Source: Rugosimonospora africana (GTDB lineage: Bacteria > Actinomycetota > Actinomycetes > Mycobacteriales > Micromonosporaceae). Taken from it: a stretch of 64,000 nucleotides of DNA. A program made the position numbers and the translations under genes. Location of the stretch: contig NZ_BONZ01000036.1 of the NCBI RefSeq assembly GCF_016862975.1, positions 99,687 to 163,686 of the forward strand. The letters are read 5' to 3'. This document shows positions 33,901 through 40,643 of this stretch, piece by piece; position 1 is the stretch's first letter; each line of letters begins with the position of its first letter. The notes beneath the pieces were generated by a model. That model was not told the DNA's origin and ran no database searches. It saw only the letters and a program-made list of their open reading frames with translations.

Positions 33901-34227
33901 CTGCGCCGTCAGCCGCCGGAAGCGGTGCAGGTCGATTCGGTCGCCGTCGACGACCAGCCGGTACCCTTTGGAACGGCGTTCCAGCGTCACAGCCTCACCG
34001 GCGGGACCGAGTACGGCGCGGAGCCGGGCGACGTACCCGGACAGCACGTTGCGTACCCGGTTCGGCGGCTGGTCGCCCCACACCCGGTCGATGAGTTGCT
34101 CGGTGACGACCGTGCGGTTCGCGTCGACCAGCAACACCGCCAGCACACATCGCTGTCTCGGATGTCCGGTGGGCAGGACCGTTCCGTCGACGACGAACTC
34201 GACCGGCCCGAGGACCCGCAGTTCCAT
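30976..34227 (-). CDS. AfsR/SARP-family transcriptional activator with NB-ARC and TPR domains
   Basis: Large signalling regulator of 1,083 residues. Residues 1-95 are an OmpR-like DNA-binding domain (MELRVLGPVEFVVDG, RVWGDQPPNRVRNVLSGYVARLRAVLG); 96-240 the BTAD domain (DEPLDERV-type region, ALRAFTRARGRLADELGLDPG). A Val/Pro-rich linker leads to the NB-ARC ATPase with P-loop GCAGVGKTSLAVHWAH (about 316-331), Walker B ALVVLDDAHRVDQ and CAVLVTSRNQLRGL. From about 690 to the end are TPR repeats (ASTLCNLASVQVERGELRQASENY and similar). The ATG at 34227 has GGAGG six bases upstream. Residues about 650-666 (QSGSARLAPRHDPDWS) are encoded by the 51-bp palindromic repeat in a linker before the TPRs. 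Expected to activate secondary-metabolism or developmental genes; its target is not known. Confidence 0.92.
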   Translation of the reverse strand: MELRVLGPVEFVVDGTVLPTGHPRQRCVLAVLLVDANRTVVTEQLIDRVWGDQPPNRVRNVLSGYVARLRAVLGPAGEAVTLERRSKGYRLVVDGDRIDLHRFRRLTAQAQSADAGRAEATLTEALALWRGPAFADTDCPWLANLRHALQDERLTAELRRNDLALRGGRHAELLAGLHDLAEAHPLDERVTQQLMLALYRGGRQADALRAFTRARGRLADELGLDPGTELIALHRRILTNDPELTARPAPTVPEVAVPKVAVSEAAAPPVFPTPRQLPAAIGDFTGRGSELDALDAALATETDRPGPGRLLIAVEGCAGVGKTSLAVHWAHRVADRFPDGQLFVNLRGFAGGPPMPPIVALAQFLRALGVAPDRIPLDEGEAAAMYRSLLAGRRALVVLDDAHRVDQVRPLLPGSPGCAVLVTSRNQLRGLTVRDGGQRLTVDVLALDAARTLMASVLGERRVRAEPAAVDRLAELCAFLPLALRITAANLAGAPARGLADYAAELAAGNRLDALQVSNDQESAVRGALELSYAALDPVAQELFRRLGDFPGPDFTAEVAGVLLDAPADPALDVLVEAHLVEGGAGGRYRMHDLVRLLSGERAERQDPPAVREAALRRVLDHVFARVNSAADLLYPQMVRLSELAGPGADQSGSARLAPRHDPDWSFAAHGVALAWLDAERQNLVALVEHASQHGPHRPAWRLADALRGYFWLRRCAPEWLSAARAGLVAAESEDDVTAQASAWLSTADLNWSVGRYPEAVDGYRMASKLSLDGGWHAGQASTLCNLASVQVERGELRQASENYQASLAAHRAADRPVGLAVALSNLGNVEWEIGSLDRAAGYLHEALRLHEQLGSLGPEANALLNLGSIYHDLGRPDLALRYSTKAVGVVRTIGNRADEASALLTIAAVHCDAGRFPEARRQAHAALELAREIGGRRIEALALNTLGAIYRLLLDGEAAAQSHGQALELARTTGDRRGQTEALIGIAAVHIGLGHLDDARQSANQAIAHGRTAGYRLLIGYALTVLAASYRTGRDPVRAAAFSHRANRIYRWAGGRLGTARTYRVPGATPIRRGARLQRRSS
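32230..32280 (-). repeat. Dispersed palindromic repeat, copy inside the afsR-like gene
   Basis: On the coding strand it runs CCAGTCCGGCTCGG...GACTGGTC, with terminal CCAGTC/GACTGG arms and an inner GCGCG/CGCGC type stem. It matches the copy at 60982 in about 46 of 51 positions. It is translated in frame as QSGSARLAPRHDPDWS. Confidence 0.75.
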
Positions 34228-34297
34228 CGACCGCCTCCGGCTCGGCCATTGGGGCATCAAGGATCGCACAAGACGTTCCTTGACGGGCCCGCAGCCC

Positions 34298-34315
34298 TCA
34301 ACCTTCCCTCAATGC
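34298..34315. promoter_or_regulatory. SARP-type direct repeat in the afsR-luxR divergent region
   Basis: TCAACCT (34298-34304), TCCC, then TCAATGC (34309-34315): the same heptamer and 11-bp step as at 30843, with a weaker second half. It lies 71 bases before the afsR-like start and 82 before the LuxR start, so it could mediate autoregulation or control of the neighbour. A TTGACA (34337-34342) lies close by. Confidence 0.5.
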
Positions 34316-34396
34316 CCCGGCCGCACCATCAAGTCGTTGACAGGCGCTCCCGCTCGGGCGGGAGACCGGCCGGTGACCGGGCGACTCGGAGCGGAG

Positions 34397-35035
34397 ATGA
34401 CGATGATCAGACTGGTGACCGCCGGCCGTCCGCCCGCCGGGTTCGCCCGCGTGTGCGGCGACCACGGGCTAGTCTGCCTCGGCGGGGTGGATCGGGCCAG
34501 CGACCTCGACCGGCCGGCCGCCGAACACCCGGACGCGCTGGTGTGCTTCGCCGGTGACAGCGGCACCGACCTCGTCCGGCTGATCCGGGACGTGGCCGGC
34601 CGGTGCTACACGGTGGTGGTGGGGCGGCGGGACTGGCCCGAGTCCCACGCGGTCATCCGGGCCGGAGCGAACGCGTACCTGGTGCCCCGCTACCCGGACG
34701 ACTACTCCGGCCTGATGGCGATGCTGACGGCCGCGGTACCGGTCCTGCCGGCGTGTCCGCCCGGCCGGTGGGGCCTGCTGAACACGCTGTCCGAGCGCGA
34801 GCGTGAGGCACTGGCCTACGTCGCCGCCGGCTACACCCACCAGCAGACGGCCAGCCGGATGAGGGTCGCCAAGTCCACCGTGGACACGTTCATCGCCCGG
34901 ATCAGGACGAAGCTCGGAGTCGGCAACAAGGCCGAGCTGACCGCGCTCGCGCTGCTCCAGCAACCGGTCGACCGCGCCCGGACCTCCCCGCACCCGGACG
35001 AGGAGCCGCGCATCGCGACACCGGCCGGATGGTGA
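34397..35035 (+). CDS. LuxR-family regulator with degenerate receiver domain
   Basis: Protein of 212 residues with a C-terminal LuxR HTH (LSEREREALAYVAAGYTHQQTASRMRVAKSTVDTFIARIRTKLGV). The N-terminal 120 residues keep the outline of a response-regulator receiver (AVIRAGANAYLVPRYPDDYSGLMAML) but lack the acidic pocket and the phosphate-accepting Asp expected near DALVCFAGDSGTDLV, and the conserved Lys is replaced by Arg-Tyr. It is therefore probably not switched by phosphorylation. No kinase is adjacent. Start is ATG 34397 or 34403; both have GGAG at six bases. Divergent from the afsR-like gene, sharing a promoter region. Confidence 0.82.
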   Translation: MTMIRLVTAGRPPAGFARVCGDHGLVCLGGVDRASDLDRPAAEHPDALVCFAGDSGTDLVRLIRDVAGRCYTVVVGRRDWPESHAVIRAGANAYLVPRYPDDYSGLMAMLTAAVPVLPACPPGRWGLLNTLSEREREALAYVAAGYTHQQTASRMRVAKSTVDTFIARIRTKLGVGNKAELTALALLQQPVDRARTSPHPDEEPRIATPAGW

Positions 35036-35250
35036 GCCACGCGGGAAACGCGGCGACCGCCCTGCGCCGCCCCGGCGGCCCGGCGCGGCCCGGTGCCGAC
35101 GGGGCCCGGCGTGGCCCCGCACGGCCTGCCGCGGCTCGGCTCGGCGCGGTGTCGGCGCGGCCTGTTGCGGCTCGGCGTTGTGCTGGCGTGGCGTTGTGCT
35201 GGAGCCGCGTTGTGCCGGCTCTCCGGACCCCGGCAGCCGGGTGGTGACCG

Positions 35251-36099
35251 CTAGCGCGTCGCGGACGCGTGAATGAACTCGCGGACGATCCGGGCGAGCG
35301 CCGCCGGCTGGTCCAGGGGGATGAGCGTGTAGCTGTCGTCCACCTCGACCAGTCGGCCCTGCGGAAACAGCTTCGCGAGCAGCCGGCCGTGCTCGGGCGG
35401 CATCACCCGGTCCGCGCTCGCCCAGACCACCAGCGCGGGCCGGTCGAAGCCGCGCAGGCGTTCGGCCGCACCGACCAGGAGGTCGCCGGCCTTCGCGATG
35501 CCGCGCAACACCCGGACCGCGTCGCGGCGGATCTCCGGCCGGGTCAGGATCGGCCGCATCCAGCGGGCGGTGGCGGCGTCTCCACGCTTGGTCAGCCAGC
35601 CGAACGCGATCGGCAGCCGGCGCAGCGGTCGCACGCGCATCTGCTGCATGAACACTCCGAACGCCGAAGGCGGGAGTTTGCCGGTGAGGACGACCGCCTT
35701 GCCGGGAACCCCGGGCGGGAAGTTGTCGAACGCGTCGCAGGACACCAACACGACCCGACCCACCCGGGATGCGCCGTCACCGGCGATCAGCTGCGCGAGC
35801 GCCCCGCCCGTGTCGTTGCCGACCAGGGTGACCTCGCGCAGGTCGAGACGGTCCAGGAACTCCGTGACCAGGCGCGCGATGCCGGGCAGCGTCAGGTCGG
35901 CGTCGGGCCGCATCGCGTGCCGGTGCGCGCCGAGCGGCAGCGTCGGGACCACACACCGGTGGTCGGCGGACAGGTCCGCGACCGGCCCGTCCCACAGCGA
36001 GGCGTCCATGAGCAGGCCGTGCAAGGCGACGACGGTGGGTCCGTCACCACCGGTGTCCCGGTATTCGATGGTTCCGGCGGACAGCTCGATCTCGGTCAT
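35251..36099 (-). CDS. Alpha/beta hydrolase with Asp nucleophile (dehalogenase/epoxide-hydrolase-like)
   Basis: Cytoplasmic protein of 282 residues. The oxyanion motif VVALHGLLMDASLW is followed by the nucleophile elbow LVGNDTGGALAQ, where the nucleophile position is Asp (D96), as in haloalkane dehalogenases and epoxide hydrolases. The acid loop reads VVWASADRVMPPEH. At the position of the catalytic His, where the family usually has GH followed by an acidic-Gln-Pro motif, the sequence is DDSYTLIPLDQP (about 254-265), with no His. It may be inactive in the classical sense or use another base. ATG 36099 has GGAG seven bases upstream. The TetR gene lies just upstream on the same strand. Confidence 0.85.
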   Translation of the reverse strand: MTEIELSAGTIEYRDTGGDGPTVVALHGLLMDASLWDGPVADLSADHRCVVPTLPLGAHRHAMRPDADLTLPGIARLVTEFLDRLDLREVTLVGNDTGGALAQLIAGDGASRVGRVVLVSCDAFDNFPPGVPGKAVVLTGKLPPSAFGVFMQQMRVRPLRRLPIAFGWLTKRGDAATARWMRPILTRPEIRRDAVRVLRGIAKAGDLLVGAAERLRGFDRPALVVWASADRVMPPEHGRLLAKLFPQGRLVEVDDSYTLIPLDQPAALARIVREFIHASATR

Positions 36100-36203
36100 C
36101 CCCGTACTCCTCAGACCCGGACGGAGCGGCATCAGCGAGAACAAGTGAACCACACGGTTCACATTCGTGTCCACGCGGCCGTCGGCGGCGCTGCGTGCGC
36201 TGC

Positions 36204-36257
36204 GTGCGCGACGTGCGCGACGTGCGCGACGTGCGCGACGTGCGCGACGTGCGCGAC
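36204..36257. repeat. 9-bp minisatellite, six perfect copies
   Basis: GTGCGCGAC is repeated six times without error (54 bases), flanked by degenerate GTGCGCT units, in the gap between the TetR stop (36287) and the alpha/beta hydrolase start (36099). It lies about 105 bases upstream of the hydrolase start and could vary in number, altering promoter spacing or RNA structure. Confidence 0.9.
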
Positions 36258-36286
36258 GAGACTGTGTGCGGGAGGGCGGGCGCGGG

Positions 36287-37045
36287 CTACCGGTCCGCCG
36301 CCTCCTCCCGCTCCAGCGCGCGTACCAGCGCCTCAAGCCCGGCTTCGATCCGTGACGTCTCGCCGCTGGCCCGCCAGTCCATCAGGAAGCCCCGGAAGAC
36401 CGCGAGGATCATCTGGGCGACCTCGAACTTCCGCCGCTCGGCCCAGTCCGGCGGGCACAGGGACAGCAGCGCCGGCAGGTACTGCTCGGCCGCCTCGTGC
36501 CCGAGGTCGGCGTACCGCTCGGGGTCGTACATCACCAGGCCGATCGCCTGGTCGATCACCCGCAGCCCGGACGCGTCGTCCTTCAGGATGGGCCAGACCG
36601 CGCGGATCCGGGCCGCGAGCGTCGGCCGCCCGGACCCCGGTGTCGCCGCGGCCATCGCGTTGTCGATGCGCCTCTCGCGCAACCGGAACATGGCCTGCCG
36701 GAGCAGATCCTCGGCATTGTCGAAGTGGTACAGGAGCACCTTGTGCGTCGTGCCGGCCGCCCGCGCGGCCCGGCGCAGCGAGAAGTCCACCAGGCCGTTG
36801 GCGGCGAGGTCGTCGGTGACCCGATCCAGGAGTTCCCGCCGCCTCGCCTCGCCCCGCGCCGACCCCGCCGACCGCCGGTAGCCCGCCCGTCCGGCCGAGC
36901 CGGCATCGCCTGCTGGGCCCGCACCGCCGGCACCGCCTGCTGGGCCGGCATCGCCCGCACCGCCGGCCGTGCCGCCGTCGCCTGGCTCGGCTGCTGGGCC
37001 CGGTCGGCCGGCCGGGCCGGCGTCGCTCTCCTCAACCGCGTCCAC
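36287..37045 (-). CDS. TetR-family regulator with Gly/Pro-rich N-terminal extension
   Basis: DNA-binding regulator. The HTH is LLDRVTDDLAANGLVDFSLRRAARAAGTTHKVLLYHFDNAEDLL, and the C-terminal ligand domain is all-helical (LRVIDQAIGLVMYDPERYADL, KFEVAQMILAVFRGFLMDWRA). In front of the HTH are about 65 residues of low-complexity Ala/Gly/Pro repeats (AGGAGGAGPAGDAGSAG) of uncertain reality. The GTG at 37045 is a guess: no good ribosome site is visible, and the HTH may start from an internal codon. It is upstream of the alpha/beta hydrolase on the same strand (188-base gap), so the two may be related. Confidence 0.78.
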   Translation of the reverse strand: MDAVEESDAGPAGRPGPAAEPGDGGTAGGAGDAGPAGGAGGAGPAGDAGSAGRAGYRRSAGSARGEARRRELLDRVTDDLAANGLVDFSLRRAARAAGTTHKVLLYHFDNAEDLLRQAMFRLRERRIDNAMAAATPGSGRPTLAARIRAVWPILKDDASGLRVIDQAIGLVMYDPERYADLGHEAAEQYLPALLSLCPPDWAERRKFEVAQMILAVFRGFLMDWRASGETSRIEAGLEALVRALEREEAADR

Positions 37046-37178
37046 GGCTGCGACGGTACGCGAGGGCTTCCGGTGGTGATCGACAGCTCGCCGAGAGATA
37101 CCACGGCAGGACGACGCTTCGGCCCGCCGGCATGTGCCACGATCGATGCCCTCGGTGCCGGTTGGAGTTGTTGACGGG

Positions 37179-38207
37179 ATGGGTGCGATGAGACTCGACG
37201 CAACGCTGGTACTCGCGGTGGCCGCCGCCACCGGGGTGGCTCTCGCCGCGGCACCGGCCCCGGCGGCGGCGCGGCCGGTCTCGGCCGTCGCGACCACCGG
37301 GACGTCCGCCGCGACTCAGGTATCGACGGCGACTCAGGCATCGACGGCAACCCGGGCGGCGGCCGGGGCACCGGCGGCGACCGTCGACGCCACGTACCAC
37401 GTCTGGACCTGGAACGTGGCGGGCTGGGCGATCCACCGCGGGTCGACCACCGATGGCCTGATCACCGTGCTGACCAACTCGATCCGCAACCGCGCCGCCG
37501 ACTTCGCCGCGCTCAACGAGCTGTGCTGGAGCCAGTACAAGGCGGTGCAGGCCAACCTGCGCGACTCCGGGTGGCCGCAGGACGTGCTGAACTTCTCCCG
37601 GTTCGAGCCGCACAACTCGACCGGTTGCGGAGGCGAGCCGTTCGGGCTGGCCATCTTCAGCAAGGCGCCGCTGGGCACGGCCGACCGGTACGCGCTGGCC
37701 GACGACGGCACGTCAGAGACCCGCAAGCTGCTCTGCGCACCGCTGTCCGACCGGCCGCACCTGCGCTTCTGCACGACCCACCTGACGCCGTGGGACCCGG
37801 ACTTCAACACGGCGCAGCTCAACCAGGTGCTGTCCTATGTGGAGAGTTACAACGCGGCCGGGGACACCGTCATCATCGCCGGCGACTTCAACGCCCAGCC
37901 CAGTTACGGGCGGCTGGACTCCTGGTACTCGCCGAGCGTGAACACCACCTACAACAGCGGCAACCGGGGTGCGTACCGGGAACTGGACGACACCGACACC
38001 CGCTGCATCGGGTACGGCGAGAACACCGTGGCGGACGGCGACGGCCCGTGCGGCCCGGGCAAGAAGATCGACCTCATCTTCGTGCGGGAGAACCGGCTCG
38101 TCGGCACGTACGACGGCGACTCGCTCGACATCTCCGACAGCTGCGGCGGCCCGTGCTCGGACCACCGCATCACGATCGGCACGGTGACCGTGGCCGTCAC
38201 GTCCTGA
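37179..38207 (+). CDS. Secreted endonuclease/exonuclease/phosphatase-family protein (DNase I fold)
   Basis: Extracellular phosphodiesterase-type enzyme of 342 residues. A signal peptide (MRLDATLVLAVAAATGVALAAAPAPAAA) and a Thr/Ala-rich linker containing two 18-bp repeats (TQVSTATQASTAT) precede the catalytic domain. DNase I-fold motifs are WTWNVAGW (metal-binding Asn), ALNELCW (Glu), LRFCTTHLTPWD (His), IIAGDFNAQP (Asp/Asn) and CSDHRITIGT (catalytic Asp-His). Cysteine pairs suggest disulfides. DNase, sphingomyelinase or phosphatase activity are all possible. ATG 37179 follows GGAG 11 bases upstream; ATG 37188 is an alternative. Confidence 0.85.
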   Translation: MGAMRLDATLVLAVAAATGVALAAAPAPAAARPVSAVATTGTSAATQVSTATQASTATRAAAGAPAATVDATYHVWTWNVAGWAIHRGSTTDGLITVLTNSIRNRAADFAALNELCWSQYKAVQANLRDSGWPQDVLNFSRFEPHNSTGCGGEPFGLAIFSKAPLGTADRYALADDGTSETRKLLCAPLSDRPHLRFCTTHLTPWDPDFNTAQLNQVLSYVESYNAAGDTVIIAGDFNAQPSYGRLDSWYSPSVNTTYNSGNRGAYRELDDTDTRCIGYGENTVADGDGPCGPGKKIDLIFVRENRLVGTYDGDSLDISDSCGGPCSDHRITIGTVTVAVTS

Positions 38208-38343
38208 CCCGGCCCGGACCCGCCTGAGGCGTACGACGCGATGGGCGCGCGACTGGCCGCGTACGGCTACCTGAACGCGGCCCCGAGACCGGCGTAGCGA
38301 GCTACCCGCACGACAGACGCGCCACCGCGGCCGGCGCCATCCG

Positions 38344-38397
38344 CCGACTATTCCGGCTCGGCGCGCCTGGCGCCGCGCGACGAGCCGGCGTAGTCGG
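38344..38397. terminator. Long bidirectional hairpin, containing a copy of the dispersed repeat core
   Basis: CCGACTA (38344-38350) pairs with TAGTCGG (38391-38397), and CCGGCTCG (38353-38360) with CGAGCCGG (38381-38388), separated by symmetrical two-base bulges; the inner part is also GC-palindromic. It lies between the convergent nuclease-type gene and the amidase. The inner 38352-38382 matches the core of the 51-bp palindromic repeat found at 32230 and 60982. Confidence 0.7.
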
Positions 38398-38421
38398 ACG
38401 CCGGCCGCGGTGGTCGAGCGG

Positions 38422-40056
38422 TCAGGCGCTGGTGGCCGCCGCCTCCTCCGCGGTCAACCGCGGCCGGGTCGCCCCGGTACGCAGGTTCGGCGCCGCCGTC
38501 GCGACCGGATCGGCCGGCCGTTCGGTGTGCCAGGAGGTCACCGCCTGGTACGCCGCGGCGACCTCCAGCAGCCGGTCCTCCTCGTACGGGGCCCCACCGA
38601 GAATCGTGCCGACCGGTACCTTGGGGTTGGCTCCGCTCGGCGCGAACCCGATCGGCATCGCGAGTTCGGGCAGGCCCAGGATGTCGAACGGCACCGGCCC
38701 GGTCTGCAGCAGCACGTCACAGTGCGCCATCACGCCGTCGAGCACCTCGCGCAGCAGGTGGTTCTTCGCCCGCTGCCCGGTGATCCATTCGTCGCCGGAC
38801 AGGAACAGCCCCTGGAGCCAGCTGAGCACCGACACCCCGAGCAGCTTCGGGTCCTGCCTGAGGTACGGCAGGAACGGCTCGGTGCGCTCGCTGAGCCGGA
38901 CGTTGTTGAACGTCCCGGTCATCAGGTCCCAGTCGGCCGGGTAGCTCACGTCCACCAGCCTCGCGCCCGGAATCGACGCCAACTGGTCCAGGAACGCGTG
39001 CCGCAGGGCGACCACGTTGGCGCTGGCCCCGGTGAAGTAGTCCGGCGGTACGCCGATCGTGGTCGGCCGGCGCAGCACGACCTTCGTGCCGCGGCGCACC
39101 GGCAGCGCGGCGGTCACCAGGTCCGGCACGGCCGGCAGGCCGAGCGTGCGCGGGTCGTTCGGATCCGGCCCGGCCAGCACGCCGAGCATGATGGCGGCGT
39201 CGAGCGCGTCGCGGGCCAGCGGTCCGGAGTGGTCGCGCGTGTACGACAGCGGGATCACGCCGTAGATCGAGGTGCGGCCCATGGTCGGCTTGAGGCCGGT
39301 CAGGTTCTGCTGGTTGGAGGGCAGCACGATGCTGCCGCCGGTCTGGGTACCGATGGAGGAGCAGGCCATCCGCCCGGCCACCGAGCACGCCGGCCCGGTC
39401 GACGAGCCGCCCGGGTCGACAGAGGGATCCGCGGGTGTCCACGCGTTGACCGTGGTGACCGTGCCGTTCGGGGTGGTGGCACGGGTCGTCGCCAGCGGTC
39501 CCATCTGTCCCTTGCCGACCACGATCCCGCCGGCCGACTTCAGGCGGGCGACCGACGTGGCGTCGTAGGGCGGCACGAAGTTCTCGAACACGAAGGAGTT
39601 CGCGGTCGTCGTGACGCCGGCAGTGTAGTAGTTGTCCTTGACGCACAACGGGATCCCGCTCAGCACGCCGCCGGGGTGCCGGTCCGCCGCCTTCGCCGCG
39701 TCGCGGGCGGCGTCCGCGGTGACCGCGTTGAACGCCTGGTACACCGGGTCGAACGCGGCGATGCGCCGCAGGTGGGCCTCGACCAGTTCGACGGCGGTCA
39801 GCTTCCGGTGCCGGAGGAGCGTGACGGCCTCGGCCACGGTCGCCTCGGTCGGGTCCTGCCTGGCCGCCGGTCGGACGTCCACGTCCGGCACGGTCACCTG
39901 CCTGCGCCCGGCGAGGTCGGCCGGCGAGGTGCCGGGCGACGCGGCGGCTGGCGCGGCGGACGCGGCCGCAGCGGGCAGCGCGGTCACCGCCGCCGCACCG
40001 GCGGCGACAGACGCGGATCGGGCGAGAAAAACCCGGCGGTTGTACGCGCGGCTCAC
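38422..40056 (-). CDS. Secreted (Tat) amidase-signature family hydrolase
   Basis: Amidase of 544 residues. The start SRAYNRRVFLARSASVAAGA is a twin-arginine signal, so the folded enzyme is exported. Catalytic residues: Lys in IPLCVKDNYYTAG, cis-Ser in DPGGSSTGPAC, nucleophile in IGTQTGGSIVLPS. LVEAHLRRIAAFDPVYQAFNAV and MGRTSIYGVIPLSYTRDHSGPLARD are typical. The C-terminus (VGTILGGAPYEEDRLLEVAAAYQ) is complete. The GTG start overlaps the upstream small gene by GTGA, so the pair is translationally coupled. It is unrelated in detail to the 4.7-kb amidase. Confidence 0.9.
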   Translation of the reverse strand: MSRAYNRRVFLARSASVAAGAAAVTALPAAAASAAPAAASPGTSPADLAGRRQVTVPDVDVRPAARQDPTEATVAEAVTLLRHRKLTAVELVEAHLRRIAAFDPVYQAFNAVTADAARDAAKAADRHPGGVLSGIPLCVKDNYYTAGVTTTANSFVFENFVPPYDATSVARLKSAGGIVVGKGQMGPLATTRATTPNGTVTTVNAWTPADPSVDPGGSSTGPACSVAGRMACSSIGTQTGGSIVLPSNQQNLTGLKPTMGRTSIYGVIPLSYTRDHSGPLARDALDAAIMLGVLAGPDPNDPRTLGLPAVPDLVTAALPVRRGTKVVLRRPTTIGVPPDYFTGASANVVALRHAFLDQLASIPGARLVDVSYPADWDLMTGTFNNVRLSERTEPFLPYLRQDPKLLGVSVLSWLQGLFLSGDEWITGQRAKNHLLREVLDGVMAHCDVLLQTGPVPFDILGLPELAMPIGFAPSGANPKVPVGTILGGAPYEEDRLLEVAAAYQAVTSWHTERPADPVATAAPNLRTGATRPRLTAEEAAATSA

Positions 40057-40361
40057 CGGTCGCCCACCTGTCCGGTCCACGCCTGCGCGATGGACGGGTA
40101 CTCCAGCGGAGGCGACAGCTCCTGGCTGAGCGCGTCGGCGTCGGCGCCGGCGGCCGGCACCGGGCGCCACGAGTTGATGGCGGTCGGGTTGTTCAGTACG
40201 AACGACCGCAGCGAGGCCAGCGCCTGCGCCTGGGTCGGCGCCCCGGTGACCGGATCGGCGGTGGTGGGCAACAGGGTGAGGTCGATGCCGGACACCGTCA
40301 GCCGTGCGACGATGTACGCGTTGAGTTGGTCCGTGGTCAGAGACGAGGGGTCTACGGCCAT
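40053..40361 (-). CDS. Small conserved partner of the Tat amidase (102 aa)
   Basis: Not a family I can name. ATG 40361 has AGGA upstream. The sequence MAVDPSSLTTDQLNAYIVAR looks helical at first, then LASLRSFVLNNPTAINSWRPV and a C-terminal SPPLEYPSIAQAWTGQVGDR. It lacks a signal peptide and cysteines. Coupling by GTGA overlap with the exported amidase suggests a dedicated subunit, chaperone or a co-exported passenger carried by the amidase's Tat signal. This is inference from gene order. Confidence 0.75.
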   Translation of the reverse strand: MAVDPSSLTTDQLNAYIVARLTVSGIDLTLLPTTADPVTGAPTQAQALASLRSFVLNNPTAINSWRPVPAAGADADALSQELSPPLEYPSIAQAWTGQVGDR

Positions 40362-40643
40362 GCAATCCTCCCGGGCCTGGCACGCGCCGCGCGATCGCGA
40401 CGATGGAATCGGGGCGCTGGCTGCGTTGATGAAGATCCAAACCGTCGCCGGTTTCGGTCGAACGTCCCGACCGTGAACATCGCGTTTCCGCCCCCGGCGC
40501 CCATATCGACCATTGTGAACCCCTTGCGGCCCGGCCGGCCGGTGTACCGTCAGCCAGCGTGACCAGATCCACATGCGGCAGTACGCCGATTCTCACCCCG
40601 CTGTTCACTCCGCCGTTGGGCACAGGCAATAGCGTTCGGCATC

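Noticed and set aside
35036..35250. GC-rich quasi-repeats (GGCTCGGC, GGCGTTGTGCTGG) after the LuxR gene
   Set aside because: Short, imperfect and without clear pairing; treated as low-complexity DNA, although faintly similar to the core of the dispersed repeat.
36204..36257. 9-bp repeats as a CRISPR array
   Set aside because: Units are contiguous with no spacers and only 9 bases long; it is a minisatellite.
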